A stretch of DNA of 64,000 nt from Akebia trifoliata (taxonomy: Eukaryota > Streptophyta > Magnoliopsida > Ranunculales > Lardizabalaceae): the NCBI GenBank assembly GCA_017979445.1, contig CM030705.1:11632679-11696678 (forward strand). Direction: 5' to 3'. Of this stretch, positions 1-11,771 are shown piece by piece (position 1 is the stretch's first letter; the number at the start of each line of letters is the position of its first letter). Under the pieces are notes generated by a model that did not search any database, was not told where the DNA came from, and saw only the letters and a program-made list of their open reading frames with translations. A program made the translations under genes and the position numbers.

Positions 1-565
1 ATTTTCGTGCCAAAAGAATGAAATTTTACTTCACTTAACCGACGATCCAAAAAAATCTTTATCTTGATTGAAGTAGTGCGATCTTAGAACCATGGTGTAT
101 GGCCTTGCCCATCTTTAATTTGAACTATTCGATAAAGGTGAGCTCCTTGGTGATTGGTTAAACCACCCCTATTATAGGATTTTGATTCCAGCTTTCCAAT
201 CAGTGTTATCTTTCTTCTACCTGATTTGGGGGGAGGGGGGTTCAAGCGCTGGATCATCACACAATTGGTGTCATCTACCAAATGTAGTTTTATACCATGA
301 CTCATCCAATGACTTGAAAAGTTTTGTCGGGTGGCCTAATTCTACAGTTGTTAATAGAGACTGAAGTCACTACCACCGAATTAGTTGTGATCTTTTTGTT
401 TTGATTGTCTTGGCTCACACACATTTTTCTTTCTATGTTCCTTTGCTTTTTGTGCGACCCTTCTAGGTTAAAAATATGAGCCTTTGCTTCTTGATGTTTA
501 GTTGATATGGGTAGTGTAGTCTGAGTTGTTATTACACTAACAGATTATGCTCTTTCCATTTTCAG

Positions 566-2867
566 CCAGAAAGGAAGGATTATAGAAACATTTCCAAAGA
601 CAAGAGGTAGGTCAAGAAGCCGCAGTCCTCGACCAAGGTATGGACCCCTTGCTTCAAACGATATATTTCTCTTGAATTTAGATATAGAAATTGGTAACTA
701 GCATTAACAATGCATCACATCATAGAAGGGAAGTTTTATTCATGCATTCCTATTAATAATGAAGAAGAAAAAAAGATCTGATTAATAACAGGAAAATTGG
801 GTCTCGTAGATCTTCTATGTCATCGGAATTCGTTTATTGCTCTGTATGAATTTATGATGGAAAAAATCTTGCTTGTTATAAGATCATTGAAGGAAAGGTT
901 GATAATAAATTTGAAGAGTTCACTTCTACATGGAAATGAAGACCTTCAAGAACTAATATTGGAGAGGAAAAAAAGGAGGGGGGAGGTAAAGTCTAAGTGC
1001 ATATGACACAAAATGGATATTATCATCTGCACCGAGGACATGATATTTTGTCTAATTGCAGAAGTAAACTTGGTCTTTTTCGATGTCTTTGTAATTTGGC
1101 TTAACAATATGGAACAGGATAGTGGAAAAAAAATTAATACACAAAGATTTAAACTATTCTATTTTAGACTATTTTTAATGATGGAATGGTTTCGTTATCA
1201 CTTTATCTTCAGCGTGTTCTAGAAAAGATGTTTGCTATAGTAACTAGGTATTGCATTCCCTCTCTGTGCTTTATCCCAACTATTTGGGTTATAACAAATT
1301 TATCTTCTTTCTCCTTTCAACCCTTTCTAGAGCTATAAAAGCAGTTAATAGTTTCGTCAGTTAATATTTGTGTGCTTAAGGTCTTATGTTTCTTTAATCG
1401 CCAAAGCTTTTGTCAGCTGAAATTGGGAACTAATTTAATGAAGTTTAATTTGAATGGAAGACTTTTAAATACGTCAATTTAAAGGATTTTTGACATGCAA
1501 ATGTGTTGGTGAGATCTCTTATCTTTTAGGAAATATCATTTTTTTTTTTTTGAAAGCCCGCTTAAAGCTGGTAGTGCCTAAGTAGGCTAGGTGGTCTCTT
1601 GACTACACTGCTATGTTGGACATTGCAGTTCAGTTTTTTGTACTGTTATGAAGTTTATTAAATTATGTACTTCAATTAAGTTTTTTCCTCTAATTTCAAT
1701 CTTACACAGTTGTATGTAGATACACTCAGAAGTTATGTTGTATATCAGATCTGGAGAAGAGAAGAAGAGATGAGATGAGAGAAACTAGAGAGAAAATAGA
1801 GAGAGAAGGGCTTCAGGAGATTAGGGTTTATCAGCCCTTCTCTTGTTATTTATATGTAAACTTTGCAGAATTACAAGAAGAGTTGAGAAGAATAATTGTC
1901 AAGTTTCAGTCTAAGAGCTTGGCAGGAATTTCTAATAATAAAAGAGTTAAAAGAGAAAAAAACCCTTACAAGAAATAAAAGAATAAAAGCTATTACTAAA
2001 CAACTAGGACTAAAATAACACTAGATTATTTCCAATACAAGATACTCCCCCATACTACTAATTATTTAATTAGAACTCCTTTAACATAAGCACAATATAA
2101 ACTTACCCTTTCTACATTGTGTAATTTGACATTTCTTATTTTTTGAATTTGTGATGGGGTCTGATGTCTGTAAGCTCGACTCACTGGCCTTTTTTTTTTG
2201 TGTAGCTCGCAAATTTAGTATTTTTCATGCAATGTGCTGTTATTGATGAACTTTTTCAGGTCCCGAGATGATAACCATGGCAAGGGTTACAGACGGAGAA
2301 GTCGTAGTACAAGTAGGGGTAGATATGAACGTGAAAGGCATCGTGGGAGGGAAAAAGATAGTCATCGTCGAACCAGGAGCCGCAGTGCAAGTCCTGATTA
2401 TCACAAAGGCCGTGGTCGAGGTAGGTATGATGATGAGCGGAGGAGGAGTCGGAGCCGGAGCCGGAGCCGATCAATCGGCAGGTATTAAATTTGTGAAGAT
2501 CTTGTATTTTTTATCCTCAAAACTTTTTTTTTTGGGTCTTTGCACCTTATTTTTCCTGAAGCCTTTAGGATTTTATGTTACAGTGCTTCCCCTGTTCGGC
2601 GTAGCCCTAGTCCTCGTCCTAGAAGGAGCCCACCCCCACGTAGAACACCACCATCAAGGGGAGAGAGTCCTGATAGACGCAGCCTTGAGCGGTCTCCAGC
2701 TCCCAGAAGTGTTTCTCCGCGACGTCGATCTGCCGATTCTCGAAGCCCATCTCCACATAATTTGGATGCTGATGTATGTCCCTGCACCAGACCTGTTTAT
2801 TTTGATTGCAACCTAAAACCAAACGCTAATATATTTGTTTCCATTTTGTTTTGTTTTGTAGGATTGA
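566..2867 (+). CDS. SC35: SC35-like SR splicing factor, C-terminal RS-domain exons (5' part outside window)
   Basis: Nuclear serine/arginine-rich splicing factor of the SC35 (SRSF2) group, which binds pre-mRNA through an N-terminal RRM and recruits spliceosome parts through its RS tail. Only the tail is here. Exons that join in frame are 566-637, 2260-2481, 2584-2773 and 2862-2867; each has GT-AG borders, and the stop TGA is at 2865-2867, straight after the last acceptor. The first exon encodes KGRIIE followed by an RGRSRSRSPRPR run, the RRM-to-RS linker I know from plant SC35. The second encodes RSRSTSRGRYERER and TRSRSASPDYHKGRGRGRYD; the third is rich in RRSPSP and SVSPRRRS dipeptides and ends LDAD. 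The RRM exons must lie before base 1. The 1.6-kb intron 638-2259 is long, as in SR genes that splice alternatively, but I see no cassette exon I could defend. SCL-type SR proteins are the alternative; the linker favours SC35. Confidence 0.85.
638..2259 (+). other. Long intron of the SC35-like gene, with possible retroelement debris
   Basis: This 1.6-kb intron separates the RRM/RS-linker exon from the main RS exon. It is AT-rich and has poly-T tracts near 1541-1553 and 2191-2200. The stretch from about 1750 to 2100 is purine-rich (GAGAAGAGAAGAAGAGATGAGATGA type) followed by TTATTTATATG and runs of AAACCC. It reads like a fragment of an LTR, but no terminus or duplication can be fixed. Short ORFs inside it have no recognisable product. 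Confidence 0.4.
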
Positions 2868-5800
2868 TTTTAAAAGAAGGCCATGAGGTGGGAGTAGGAG
2901 GGTGTCTGGATTTCGCAATGCTCGATAAAATACTAAATGCTATTTTGGTAGCTCAGGACTTCATTTGAAGGTTAACTATTTTGTTGTTGAATATTATGCA
3001 TCCATCCACCTATTTGGGCAGTTTGTGGACTCTTTGTAGTTTGTGGGATCTGGTAAGTGGTATATGGGCTGGTGTAAGATCTCTGGATCTTACTAAAGAT
3101 TATATGATGTTTACATTTATATTCATACTTGCTTGGTTACTTCTTTTGTTTGGCTATTGGGATTTAAGATGAACCCTATACTGCTGGCTTTTATAGTTAT
3201 GTTCGTGAAAGTGAATGTGGCTGTTTGGCAAGATGATGATCATGACATGTAGCAGCTGTTGATGCTATTTGATGGTTGATGATCGTTTTGATGCTAGTAG
3301 TTATGTTCGTGAAAGTGAATGTAGCTGTTTGGCAAGATGATCATGACATGTAGCAGCTGTTGATGCTATTTGATGGTTGATGATCGTTTTGATGCTAGTG
3401 ATCCCAGCTACCTTATATGTTGACTATTTTTGCTCTAATGATCTCTCATGATTGGTAAGGCTTATATAGTTCACCTCTTTTATGAATATAATCAATCTTT
3501 TTAACCATCAGGATCTCTAATCCTGACATGTTCGCTGGTATTTGGTGGTTTTAAAGTATTGGGGATCTGAAAAGGAGTAGTTGTAGCTGTGATGGCACGT
3601 GGCTTTTACATGTAGCTGATGCTGCCAGTTTTCTTGATCTGTTAAGTTGTGTGCTGATACTAAAGATGAACCTTTCCATTCTGATCAAGAAATCTGGAGA
3701 GGGTAATAGATTCATGGTTGTTTATTTCTTAGGGTTTTTGGCTGGATTTATTCTCTATTATTAATATATTGAGCTGTTAGGGTATCGATTTATCCTGCAT
3801 CATGTACCGAGATGTGGTAGCACATGGGGTCGTGATTGTAGCTGTGAATTGTTATGAGATGTCCAGTAGTACATCATGTACTTGGATGTGATAGTACGTG
3901 GGGACGTGATTGTGGCTGTGAAGCAGCTGTGTTTATCCTCCTTTGGACGTCTGTAGCTGTCCCTTCCTAGTTGCTGGGGGTCGGGTCGAATTCATTTCTA
4001 TTGATTTTGATTGCTCACTTGCGGTCTGCTATGATGGATCTGCGTCAAGCGGTATGTCTGTCATTTATTCATGCAGATCAGTTGGAGCTTGTACTCCTCC
4101 ATCCTTCAGTTTGTCATTAATTATCACCTCACACTCCACCTTTGATTGTTCATATGAATTTAATTAAAGCACTGATCCTATTGAACACTTATATTAATTT
4201 AATTAAAACACTGATCCTATTGAACACTTCGTTTTTTTCCCTGATAAACAAGAAGGTTAGTGGTTAGCACTTAGTAGGTGAACTTGGGTTTTGAACCTAG
4301 GTCGTGGTATGAGCACTAAGATTTTAACTCACTTAAGAATCTGGCACCTAACAAACACAGATAACTAAGATACATTGTGCAGGACTTCGGCTGGGCTATA
4401 TCTGTAGTATAAATAATGTTATGGCATGCATTTATACTTCTATGAAGTTCTTTATCAATGTTTTAAATAGTGGTAGGGTAGTACACGACAGATGCTCACG
4501 ATGTTGTGAACTTTTTTATTGATTCACAAAGATTTTTTTTTTTTCTTCATTCAAGTGCCTATTTGGTTTAATATGTTATGTATGTGAGATAACGGTTAGG
4601 AGGTTTAACACTGATTGATGTACAGTTGCAAAGAATTCAATTATGTACTCTATTTTTGCCATCTCTAGTAAACAAAATGTGGTTATTGTGTGTTTGTTTA
4701 CCTATGACGTTAATTTCAAACCTTTGTGACAATGCAGGGCAACACTTTCAATGTTCTTTTTTAGTTTGAAACTGTAAATGCATGGCTCATTTCTTTTCAT
4801 TGCTTCCCTTATAGTTTCGCATTGTTGCCTTAGTTCACCATAATTAATTCTGGACTTCTTTCAATCTTGCAACAATCCAACATGTTCACCTAGTATTTAA
4901 ATATGGAGAATGAAAGGAGGTGGTCATTAAAGCTCATCAAAGTTTTTTTCTTTGCCTCTAAGAAGTCTTTTAGTGAAACCTTATCTAGATAACCTCCAAG
5001 ATCATTTTGTGAGGGTTGTTTGTGCTCACATGAAACTAGTTCTATTAGTATAGAAGGTTGAACATGGTCCAAGTTTTAATTTCTAAAATGTTCTCTTTTG
5101 AAAATCATTGTGTTTAGAAAAAAAAAAGTTTCAAAAAATGGATTTTCCTAGAAATGTTTGCAAGATTTTTAACTTCATGAGAATCATTTTCCCTTCAAGT
5201 TGGGTAGTTAGAAAATTGTCTTCCTTGGATTAGGATTTTTCATCAAATACCATCATTGGTGTTTAATTGTCATCTTAAATGAATGGCTGATTCCATCATC
5301 AATTGAAGACATTGATGAAAAAAGTTAGAACAACATCAATTCGATCGGTACTGGGGGCAAACGCCTCTGACAATATCAGTTTCCATAACCTTAATTCTGT
5401 GTTCAATAGGTATCACATGCATCGCACGTGCCTTCTCCTTGGCTTAAATCCCAGCGATAAAAACACAGGTCAATATCAATTTGATAAGTGGGAGTTTGTT
5501 TGGCTGTTAAGAAGAAAGTCAACGGTCAATGACCTCACAACTAGAGGCTCCTTTTGAATTTTTTATTTTTATTTTTTAAATCTTTTCACCTTTTGATATT
5601 TTTTTTTATATAGGAAAAATTAGTTAAAGGATATTGGCGGAGGAATTTATTTCTACATAGTACTCAAGTTTTGGGTGGTATCTTGATTTTAGTAAATTTT
5701 TTATTTCTTAATGGCCCCTCATTATTGTTGCACTCACCGCTTTTTATTATTGTTGAGTTCATCACTTTTTATTTATTGTCGAAGTTGATAATAATTAATG

Positions 5801-6560
5801 GTGAACTCGACACTAGTAAAATTCACCCGTTTTCAATTTTCAAGTTTTTATTTTTTTTAATATTAAAATACACAGAAAGATCTATTAAAAGTTTGAAATA
5901 ACGACTTCTTTAGATAATGATTTCAAATCAAAATAACTTGATTGAGTTTAACATACATCTTCAAATTATTTGAAAAAATCATTGAAAATGGTTTTTAAAC
6001 TTTTTAAATTCTTTTTGATAGACTCTTTTGGAGTTTCTAGAACTTGATTGAGATGTCAAAAATTTATTTATTTATAGATGAAAATGAGGGAAATGAGGTT
6101 CAGGACTGATTAAAAATAGAAGTTGTACCGTATGGCTTATAAAGAAAGGCCTTAAACCTTAGGGACTAATAGAAAGAACTCCTTATGTCAGGGTCTTTTA
6201 AGTTGCACAACGCCAAAAGAAATCAGCTTTAATTGATATTTCTGGCCATTTGGCTTTCAAATTCTCAAGCACCACAATTGGGATCTTCATTGTAGAAGTC
6301 TTATATCTTAAAAATTGGGGTGAGCTAAAGGAGTCATATTCCTTAAATCAAAGCCACCCTCAAATCTACTGATTATAAATTATCCATCGGACCAAGTTTT
6401 TTTGCTTGATTGTTGAGCAATAATGGGATAAGTGGGTAAGGTCATCTTGTAGTGAGAACAATAGTTACGATCCCTATAATACACTCGTATTTGCAGGGGC
6501 GGATCTAGAGGGGTCAAGAGGTGACAATTCCTCCCCACCCCATCCCATACTTTGGGCCGT
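2868..6560. repeat. SC35 3' UTR and downstream intergenic sequence with short tandem repeats
   Basis: After the SC35 stop no coding region is convincing. A tandem duplication of about 103 bp occupies 3194-3297 and 3298-3399; copy 2 lacks a GAT triplet but is otherwise almost identical. A weaker direct repeat of about 50 bp lies at 3799-3849 and 3872-3923 (CATCATGTAC...GATGTG). A repeat of about 37 bp occurs twice at 4156-4229 (ACTGATCCTATTGAACACTT). A SINE follows at 4231-4351. The part 5620-6060 belongs to a repeat family with an inverted copy near 54.2-54.8 kb. The 3' UTR end cannot be placed without transcript data. Confidence 0.5.
4231..4351 (-). mobile_element. tRNA-derived SINE, copy 1
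   Basis: Read on the minus strand this is the same unit as 27821-27974: GTGCCA, then an A-box-like TTAAGTGAGTTAA (about 4324-4336), then a B box GGTTCAAAACC (4287-4297), then a tail ending in a run of A (the T run at 4232-4238 on the plus strand). The GACCTAGGTTCAAA core and the downstream AACCCAAG / CTAACCACTAACC words agree with the copy at 27.8 kb. Box spacing is what an RNA polymerase III internal promoter needs. No clear target-site duplication was found. Confidence 0.55.
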
Positions 6561-7599
6561 TTAGGGCTTGTCTGGATGTAGGAGTTAGAATTACTTAAAA
6601 AAATTTGTATTTTTAACATTATAAGTCAACAAATTATGTTTTAAAAAAATAACAATTACTATTTTTATTCAATAAAAATATTATAATATCATTTTAAACT
6701 TAAAATATATTTTTTTTAATAAATAAAAAAATCGATAGAACTTTCTATAAATATTGGATATATGAAAAATAAAACTTGTATAAAAACATAACAGCTATCA
6801 TATAATAAAACATATATCATCATGCATAAAATTATATAAAGAAAAAAAAATCTGCATTCATAATAAATCATTGTCTACTATAGGTCGTAGTCAACTATAT
6901 TCTAGTAAGAATAACATGTTTTTATAATACATACAGTTACCTAATAAAAAATATTATAACTATCAAAGACAACAAAATTAATATCATCATAAATTGTAAT
7001 ATAAGATCAAGTCTCATCTCAAAAAATTTGTTTTTGTCTTTTTCTTCACATACTTATTATCGTCATGATCAATTTTCTCGGTTTCATCGAACCATATGAA
7101 ACCATTTTTATGATCCTGTAAATAAATAAATAAAATATACATTCTATTTTAAATATGTAATATCATATTTATGACTAAGACAAATTAATGTAAATTAAAT
7201 TATTCATTACTTCCACGATGGACACCTATAGAATTGTCTACCTTTATTATTTTTTGTATTGAAAATATGCAACATCATCTCTCTTCGACAAGAATAATAA
7301 AAAGTCATAATAAACTGTAATAATAATACCAACAAATGTAAAATGAAAAGAAAACATCTATCAACAAAATATACATGTAATCGTCATACCAATAAACAAA
7401 GATGTTCATATAGTAGAAACATATTAGATCCACTAAAATATATAAATTGTTTAATTAATAGTAACTTCTAAGTTATAAAATTATATAACTATATCAAGTC
7501 GATCATAAGTTTTTTTTTTATAACTTTAGCCATGACTTTTCTTCTACATTCAATTTCTCTCTGTCATTCCCGTTATAAACGTTTCAAGAGTTCAGGTTC

Positions 7600-8520
7600 A
7601 TCTACACTCCTAGGGATGATTTCATTTATATAATATATTTTGTCGTATAAGGCAAACTCAACATCTGCCTAAGTTTCCTTTCGATTAAAATTGTTTAATC
7701 TCATACAAGTAATGACGATGTCCCTTTGTGTATCAATGTAGTATTTGTGCATGTCCCTAAGAATTGTCTATCTTGCCTTTAATACTCCAAAACACTATCT
7801 CTATGACATTGTGCAATGAAGAATAAAGATGATTAAATAACTATTTCTTTTCCTTCTACCATGCACTCTTCCGGAAGTCTTCTAAATGGTAAAAGACACC
7901 CCTACATGGTGTCATGTACTCATCCATTATTAGTTAACTAGAGTCAACCAAATAATATTTACTTACAAATGAATAATATTTTCATTACTTTAAATACATA
8001 ACGTATAATTAAATGTACTTATAAGTAAAATTTTGAATACCAACCCGACGGAGTGTGAGGAAATCCTGAATTGGGATTATTTATAATTTTTAAGAATATT
8101 GTATGAAATTTTAGATTAAACATTAAACATTATAAATTTTTATAAATTTAACTTTAAAATTACCTTAAAAAAATGTTAGAATCTTAGATTTGTGCAAATT
8201 TGAAGAGAGATCTCATCCAAAGAATGTGGCACAATGAGAGTTTTGCATAATTCAAAGACAACTTTCAAGATTCTATGAAAGTTTATACTCACGATTTATT
8301 TGGAACATTGAAATCGATTACCAACACTTCTCATGCCCTCATTTTATCATAATATCTTTAGGAATATTCCTAAAGATACTTCCGCATAAACGTTCATTGT
8401 TCTTTCGAAACACACCTCCTTGTGTAGAGTTTTGCACAGTTTCTCAAATACATATTTCTCTATTTAAAATTATTTATGATATTGCATTATTCTCAAAACA
8501 AAACATAGTTCATATAACTT
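7600..8520 (-). pseudogene. Broken PIF/Harbinger (HARBI1-like) transposase
   Basis: The minus strand read in three frames recalls the plant PIF transposase/nuclease. Around 8450-8250 there are words like FEKLCKTL and VGNRFQCS, which match the N-terminal helical region (FRKLCDIL... NRFQHSGET). At about 7960-7760 come KYYLVDS, then YMTPCRGVFYHLEDFRK, then LFNHLYSSLHNVIE, which match the DDE region (YYLVDSGY, RGVRYHL, FNHRHSSLRNVIERCFG). The whole reading is cut by stops and frameshifts. The end points are approximate, and the gene cannot make an active enzyme as it stands. Confidence 0.75.
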
Positions 8521-9559
8521 TGTCCAGTAAAATTACAATTAGTCTTAGGTTGTTGAACTAATTTATTTTTATGAGTCGTACGATAATGATTTGTTGCAAC
8601 AAGTGCAGTCATACATATAATTTCATCGTTTGAATTTGAATAATCAATCATGTTTCTATTTACATTATTAATAATAAAAAAATATCATTCAATATTTCTT
8701 TTAAACAATCACATAAATATAATCAATCTATAAACAACCAGATAGAATATCAAAATAAACATTTTTAACAATTAAACCATAATCCATAATTCATAATCTA
8801 TAAGACATAATTGACAATCCACAAACCACAAGCAAATACAGACATAATCCATATAGAATAAATCTAAATCATAATCCATGAAACAAACATTCTTTTGCTA
8901 ACCACATATTTCACAAAAAAAAAAAAAATTCATAAAAAATTAACCCATGAAAAAAATTACACCACCCTCTATTGATCACTACGATAATGACGGTATTTAA
9001 AATCAAGATACGCTAGGCGAGCATCATTTGTCGATATATTATAAAAGGCATTATTAAAATCTACATTTTCTACGACCTTGGATACCGTATAACAATATCA
9101 ATCGCTACCTAGAAGAATCTCATCCACTAATTCATTAAGAAGTACTATGCATTCATTAGGAGTATGCTTTTTTTACTCGTTTGAAAGTTCATCCTGATGA
9201 ATATTTGATTGGAAAAGATCCATCAAATAACTGAATTCAACCTCAAAGAACTTGGTGACTCATCAATATCATCATTGAGGTGAGTTGGAAGTCTATTTTC
9301 TTATGTCGCTGGAATGTATTTAGGGGTATCGGCATCAACATCATCAGCAATTGACTCATTCGTCATGTTTGTCGTTGTAGAAGATCGAACATGAGATCCG
9401 GTAGTTGTGGTACCACCAAATAACTTGTCCAACTCATCTCTATGTTTCAATGCCTTATAATGAAACTTATTATCTCTAGGATGTTGCTATAAAAAAAAAG
9501 ATGAATACAATTAATATATATTTATTGATATCTTTATAAATAAGTGAAATTAAATATAT

Positions 9560-9929
9560 TAAAAAAAAATTATTACCATTTCTCGGTCAATCCACCATTC
9601 ATCATTCATGATGATAGAATAGTCGTTCCAACATATTCCAATTGTACTCATTAGATTGGACCAAGTCTTTCAATCTAATTTTGTTTTGTTCCAATGGTTT
9701 TTGAATTGTTTTTGTTCGAATTGACATCCCGTTATCTTGAGAAATTCATTTCAAACAAACTTTCATCCTAACTTGTCTAAAGTTGGCCCTTCATACGATC
9801 TTACGCGATTGCTTCGACACATACTTTAACAAAGGTCTTGTGTAAATATGGGTTCCAATTTGTTTTACCCTTGTCATTTTGTGTTGTAACTTGTTTACCA
9901 TTGTTCATATTTGTTGTTTCAAAAGACAT
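9560..9929 (-). pseudogene. Broken SANT/Myb-like ORF1 of the PIF/Harbinger element
   Basis: From an ATG at 9929 (minus strand) a 66-codon frame begins MSFETTNMNNGKQ and contains NWNPYLHKTFVKVCVEAIA. This matches the opening helix of the Myb/SANT-like domain of plant PIF ORF1 and L10-interacting Myb-like proteins (W...L..TFVDVCVEE). It then hits a stop. Continuing with frame changes gives KNHWNKTK and finally NDEWW near 9590, the usual close of this domain (LKNRWD..., ASDEWW). The ORF1 protein helps the transposase bind its element ends. It is upstream of, and on the same strand as, the transposase remnant, as expected. Confidence 0.7.
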
Positions 9930-10394
9930 CTTAAAATAAAAAATAAACAAATAAGAAACAAAAATGTGAAAGAAAAACCTAAATAAATAAATAAGGAACA
10001 TATTACCAAATTTATGATTATGATTTTCATAATCATCTTTTCATGATGTTTTGTATCATGTGGCATCGCACATTCTCTTTTAATAATAACCACACACACA
10101 CACAAAAAAAAAAAATATCACAAGTCCCACATAGAATCTATCTAAGATCTTTATATATGTAATTTAACCATGTATTATTGTTCATAAGAGTATCTCCATA
10201 ATCTTTACAAGTATACAAAAAGTGAGAAAAATTTAGAATCTGAGAAGACAAAAAAGAAAACAATAAAAGAAAGTAATTGAAACTCTATTAAGGGACTTAT
10301 CAAGCTTTATTTATTACCTTCTCTTCCTTGGACTAATATTACTCATGAAGTGGTATGAATCTGGATACTAATATTAAACATAGGGAGTGATGCA

Positions 10395-10787
10395 GCAAAA
10401 TTACTGTAATTTTGAGTGTAGTATTGTTGTTGTTGTTGATCTGACTTAACCTGTGATTGTTATTCGTATGAACTACCATGAAGTTGTTGTATAAAAGTAG
10501 TTGCAGGAGGCCTACATGGAATCTTTACACCAGGGATGGTCATCTTATCTTCGGGTTCAATCTCTAGGGATGATTGGCCCCAACCATAGAGTGGGACTAA
10601 TGTAGTGTGGGAGATGTCGGCCTTGTAGACATGGCATTGAGGCTGTTGATCTGAGTCGACAGACGCACTTTAGAAATGGAGCCACTTGTAAATGCATGGG
10701 CCAACAATAGAGATGACCACAAAGCGTGACAATGGGATCCTGAGCATCGTCGAGGCAGATGTTGCAATTGAAGCAACCATTAAACAA
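10395..10787 (-). pseudogene. RMA-type RING E3 ubiquitin ligase fragment, frameshifted, inside the Harbinger element
   Basis: The minus-strand ORF from 10787 opens [20 protein letters not shown] then LYCW, the first half of the C3HC4 RING of the RING-membrane-anchor (RMA) ubiquitin ligases. An extra C at about 10700 shifts the frame. The neighbouring frame continues PCIYKWLHF, a stop intervenes, and [19 protein letters not shown] follows. That is the end of the RING and the typical RMA linker, with the second RING cysteine pair damaged (CHVY for CPVC). Later residues (KMTIPGVKIPCRPP) also fit the family. The C-terminal membrane anchor is not visible. It lies inside the delimited transposon, so it is best read as captured host sequence that has since decayed. 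Confidence 0.7.
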
Positions 10788-11560
10788 ATTAAAAAAAAAG
10801 AGCCCAAATTTTCACACCAAACAAAATAAATCCACAACAAATAATTAAACAAATTTCATAACCCTATTTTCAAGTAAAATCAGAACCAAAACTCGTAAAA
10901 TATATCATGTCAAACAAATCAACATAAAACCCGAGGATGGACAAGACCAGAAGCCATGAGAAGAAGATGAGAAAGATGTATGTGGTCCAAACACCAGGGT
11001 ACACGAACCACTATGTGTTCTTGTTTAGATCTGGTTGTGGCACTGTTTGTACATATAATTTCACTATATACATTGTTTTTGTTATTGTCTTTTTTTTCCT
11101 TGATGAATCATAAACTCTTCCCACCATTAAAGATCAAATCGAGCTTCTTCACATAGAGACGAATTTATGTTGTTTATCGTGAATGTTTGTGGGTTTTAGG
11201 CATAAAAGATTAAAAGACCAACAGATTCATAATCATAAAATCTCGAACTTGTTCTTGCATTAACCAATAGATTCTTACAAGAATCAATATGAGAAGATAA
11301 GAGAAAAGAGAAAATCGCATGAAAAGTTTTGATCGACTTACTATGAGGAGGGGAGCAAATCGCCATTGCAATCGTCGGAGAGCTCGCCACGTAGTCGCCT
11401 AAGAGAGGAGATATTTTTGGCAAAGAGAATGATTGTTTTGAGGCCTCCAATCGAGGATTCTGTCGAGGGTTCCAAACGAGAGACTCTCTCTATTTATGTT
11501 TTGAGGTTTGGACATAAAAAAAAAACGAAAAAGGGTTTTTTCTCTTCAGGGTAATATTGG
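10788..11560 (-). other. Right subterminal part of the Harbinger element, perhaps captured leader sequence
   Basis: Between the RING fragment and the right terminus the minus strand has an 84-codon frame (11450-11196) beginning MEASKQSFSLPKISPLLGDY, with no recognised family. Within it, the internal ATG at about 11369 reads MAICSPPHS and is followed by GTAAGT, which looks like a first exon and donor. This could be the 5' part of the captured gene or the transposon's own untranslated leader. I cannot decide between them. Confidence 0.3.
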
Positions 11561-11771
11561 AACTGCACAATTAAAAATGACAGAAAAAATTGCTCTCCGC
11601 AAAAATGAAATTTAAAGCACCAATTTCAGTACTTCTCATAAAAGTACTGTTTTGACTCTTTTAAAAAAGTTATTTTTTCAAAGCATTGGACGTTCAAATG
11701 ATAGAATAAGTGCTTCTGACTCCCCGCTAAAGCCAAAAGCACTTGGAGAGGTCAATCTAGACAAGCCCTTA

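Larger units (their letters stand above)
6564..11768 (-). mobile_element. PIF/Harbinger transposon, 5.2 kb, degenerate, with captured host sequence
   Basis: The left end GGGCTTGTCTGGAT (6564) and the right end, read inverted as GGGCTTGTCTAGAT (ending 11768), match at 13 of 14 positions. Both are flanked by TTA (6561-6563 and 11769-11771), the 3-bp target duplication of the PIF/Harbinger superfamily. Inside, on the minus strand, lie a broken SANT/Myb-like ORF (about 9560-9929) and a broken DDE transposase (about 7600-8520), the two-ORF layout of plant PIF elements. A RING-finger ligase fragment (10395-10787) sits between the Myb ORF and the right end. Many stops and shifts show that it cannot make its own proteins. 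The last 65 bp of the right end closely resemble the left end of the intronic element at 57409-58447, so related copies spread in this genome. Confidence 0.85.

Noticed and set aside
2268..2816. A 182-codon frame overlapping the SC35 RS exons
   Set aside because: It is the shifted reading of an arginine/serine-rich exon and runs through an intron; the RS frame with GT-AG borders explains the sequence better.
5303..5557. 84-codon frame with histidine- and arginine-rich text
   Set aside because: No family likeness, no splice context and AT-rich surroundings; taken as chance.
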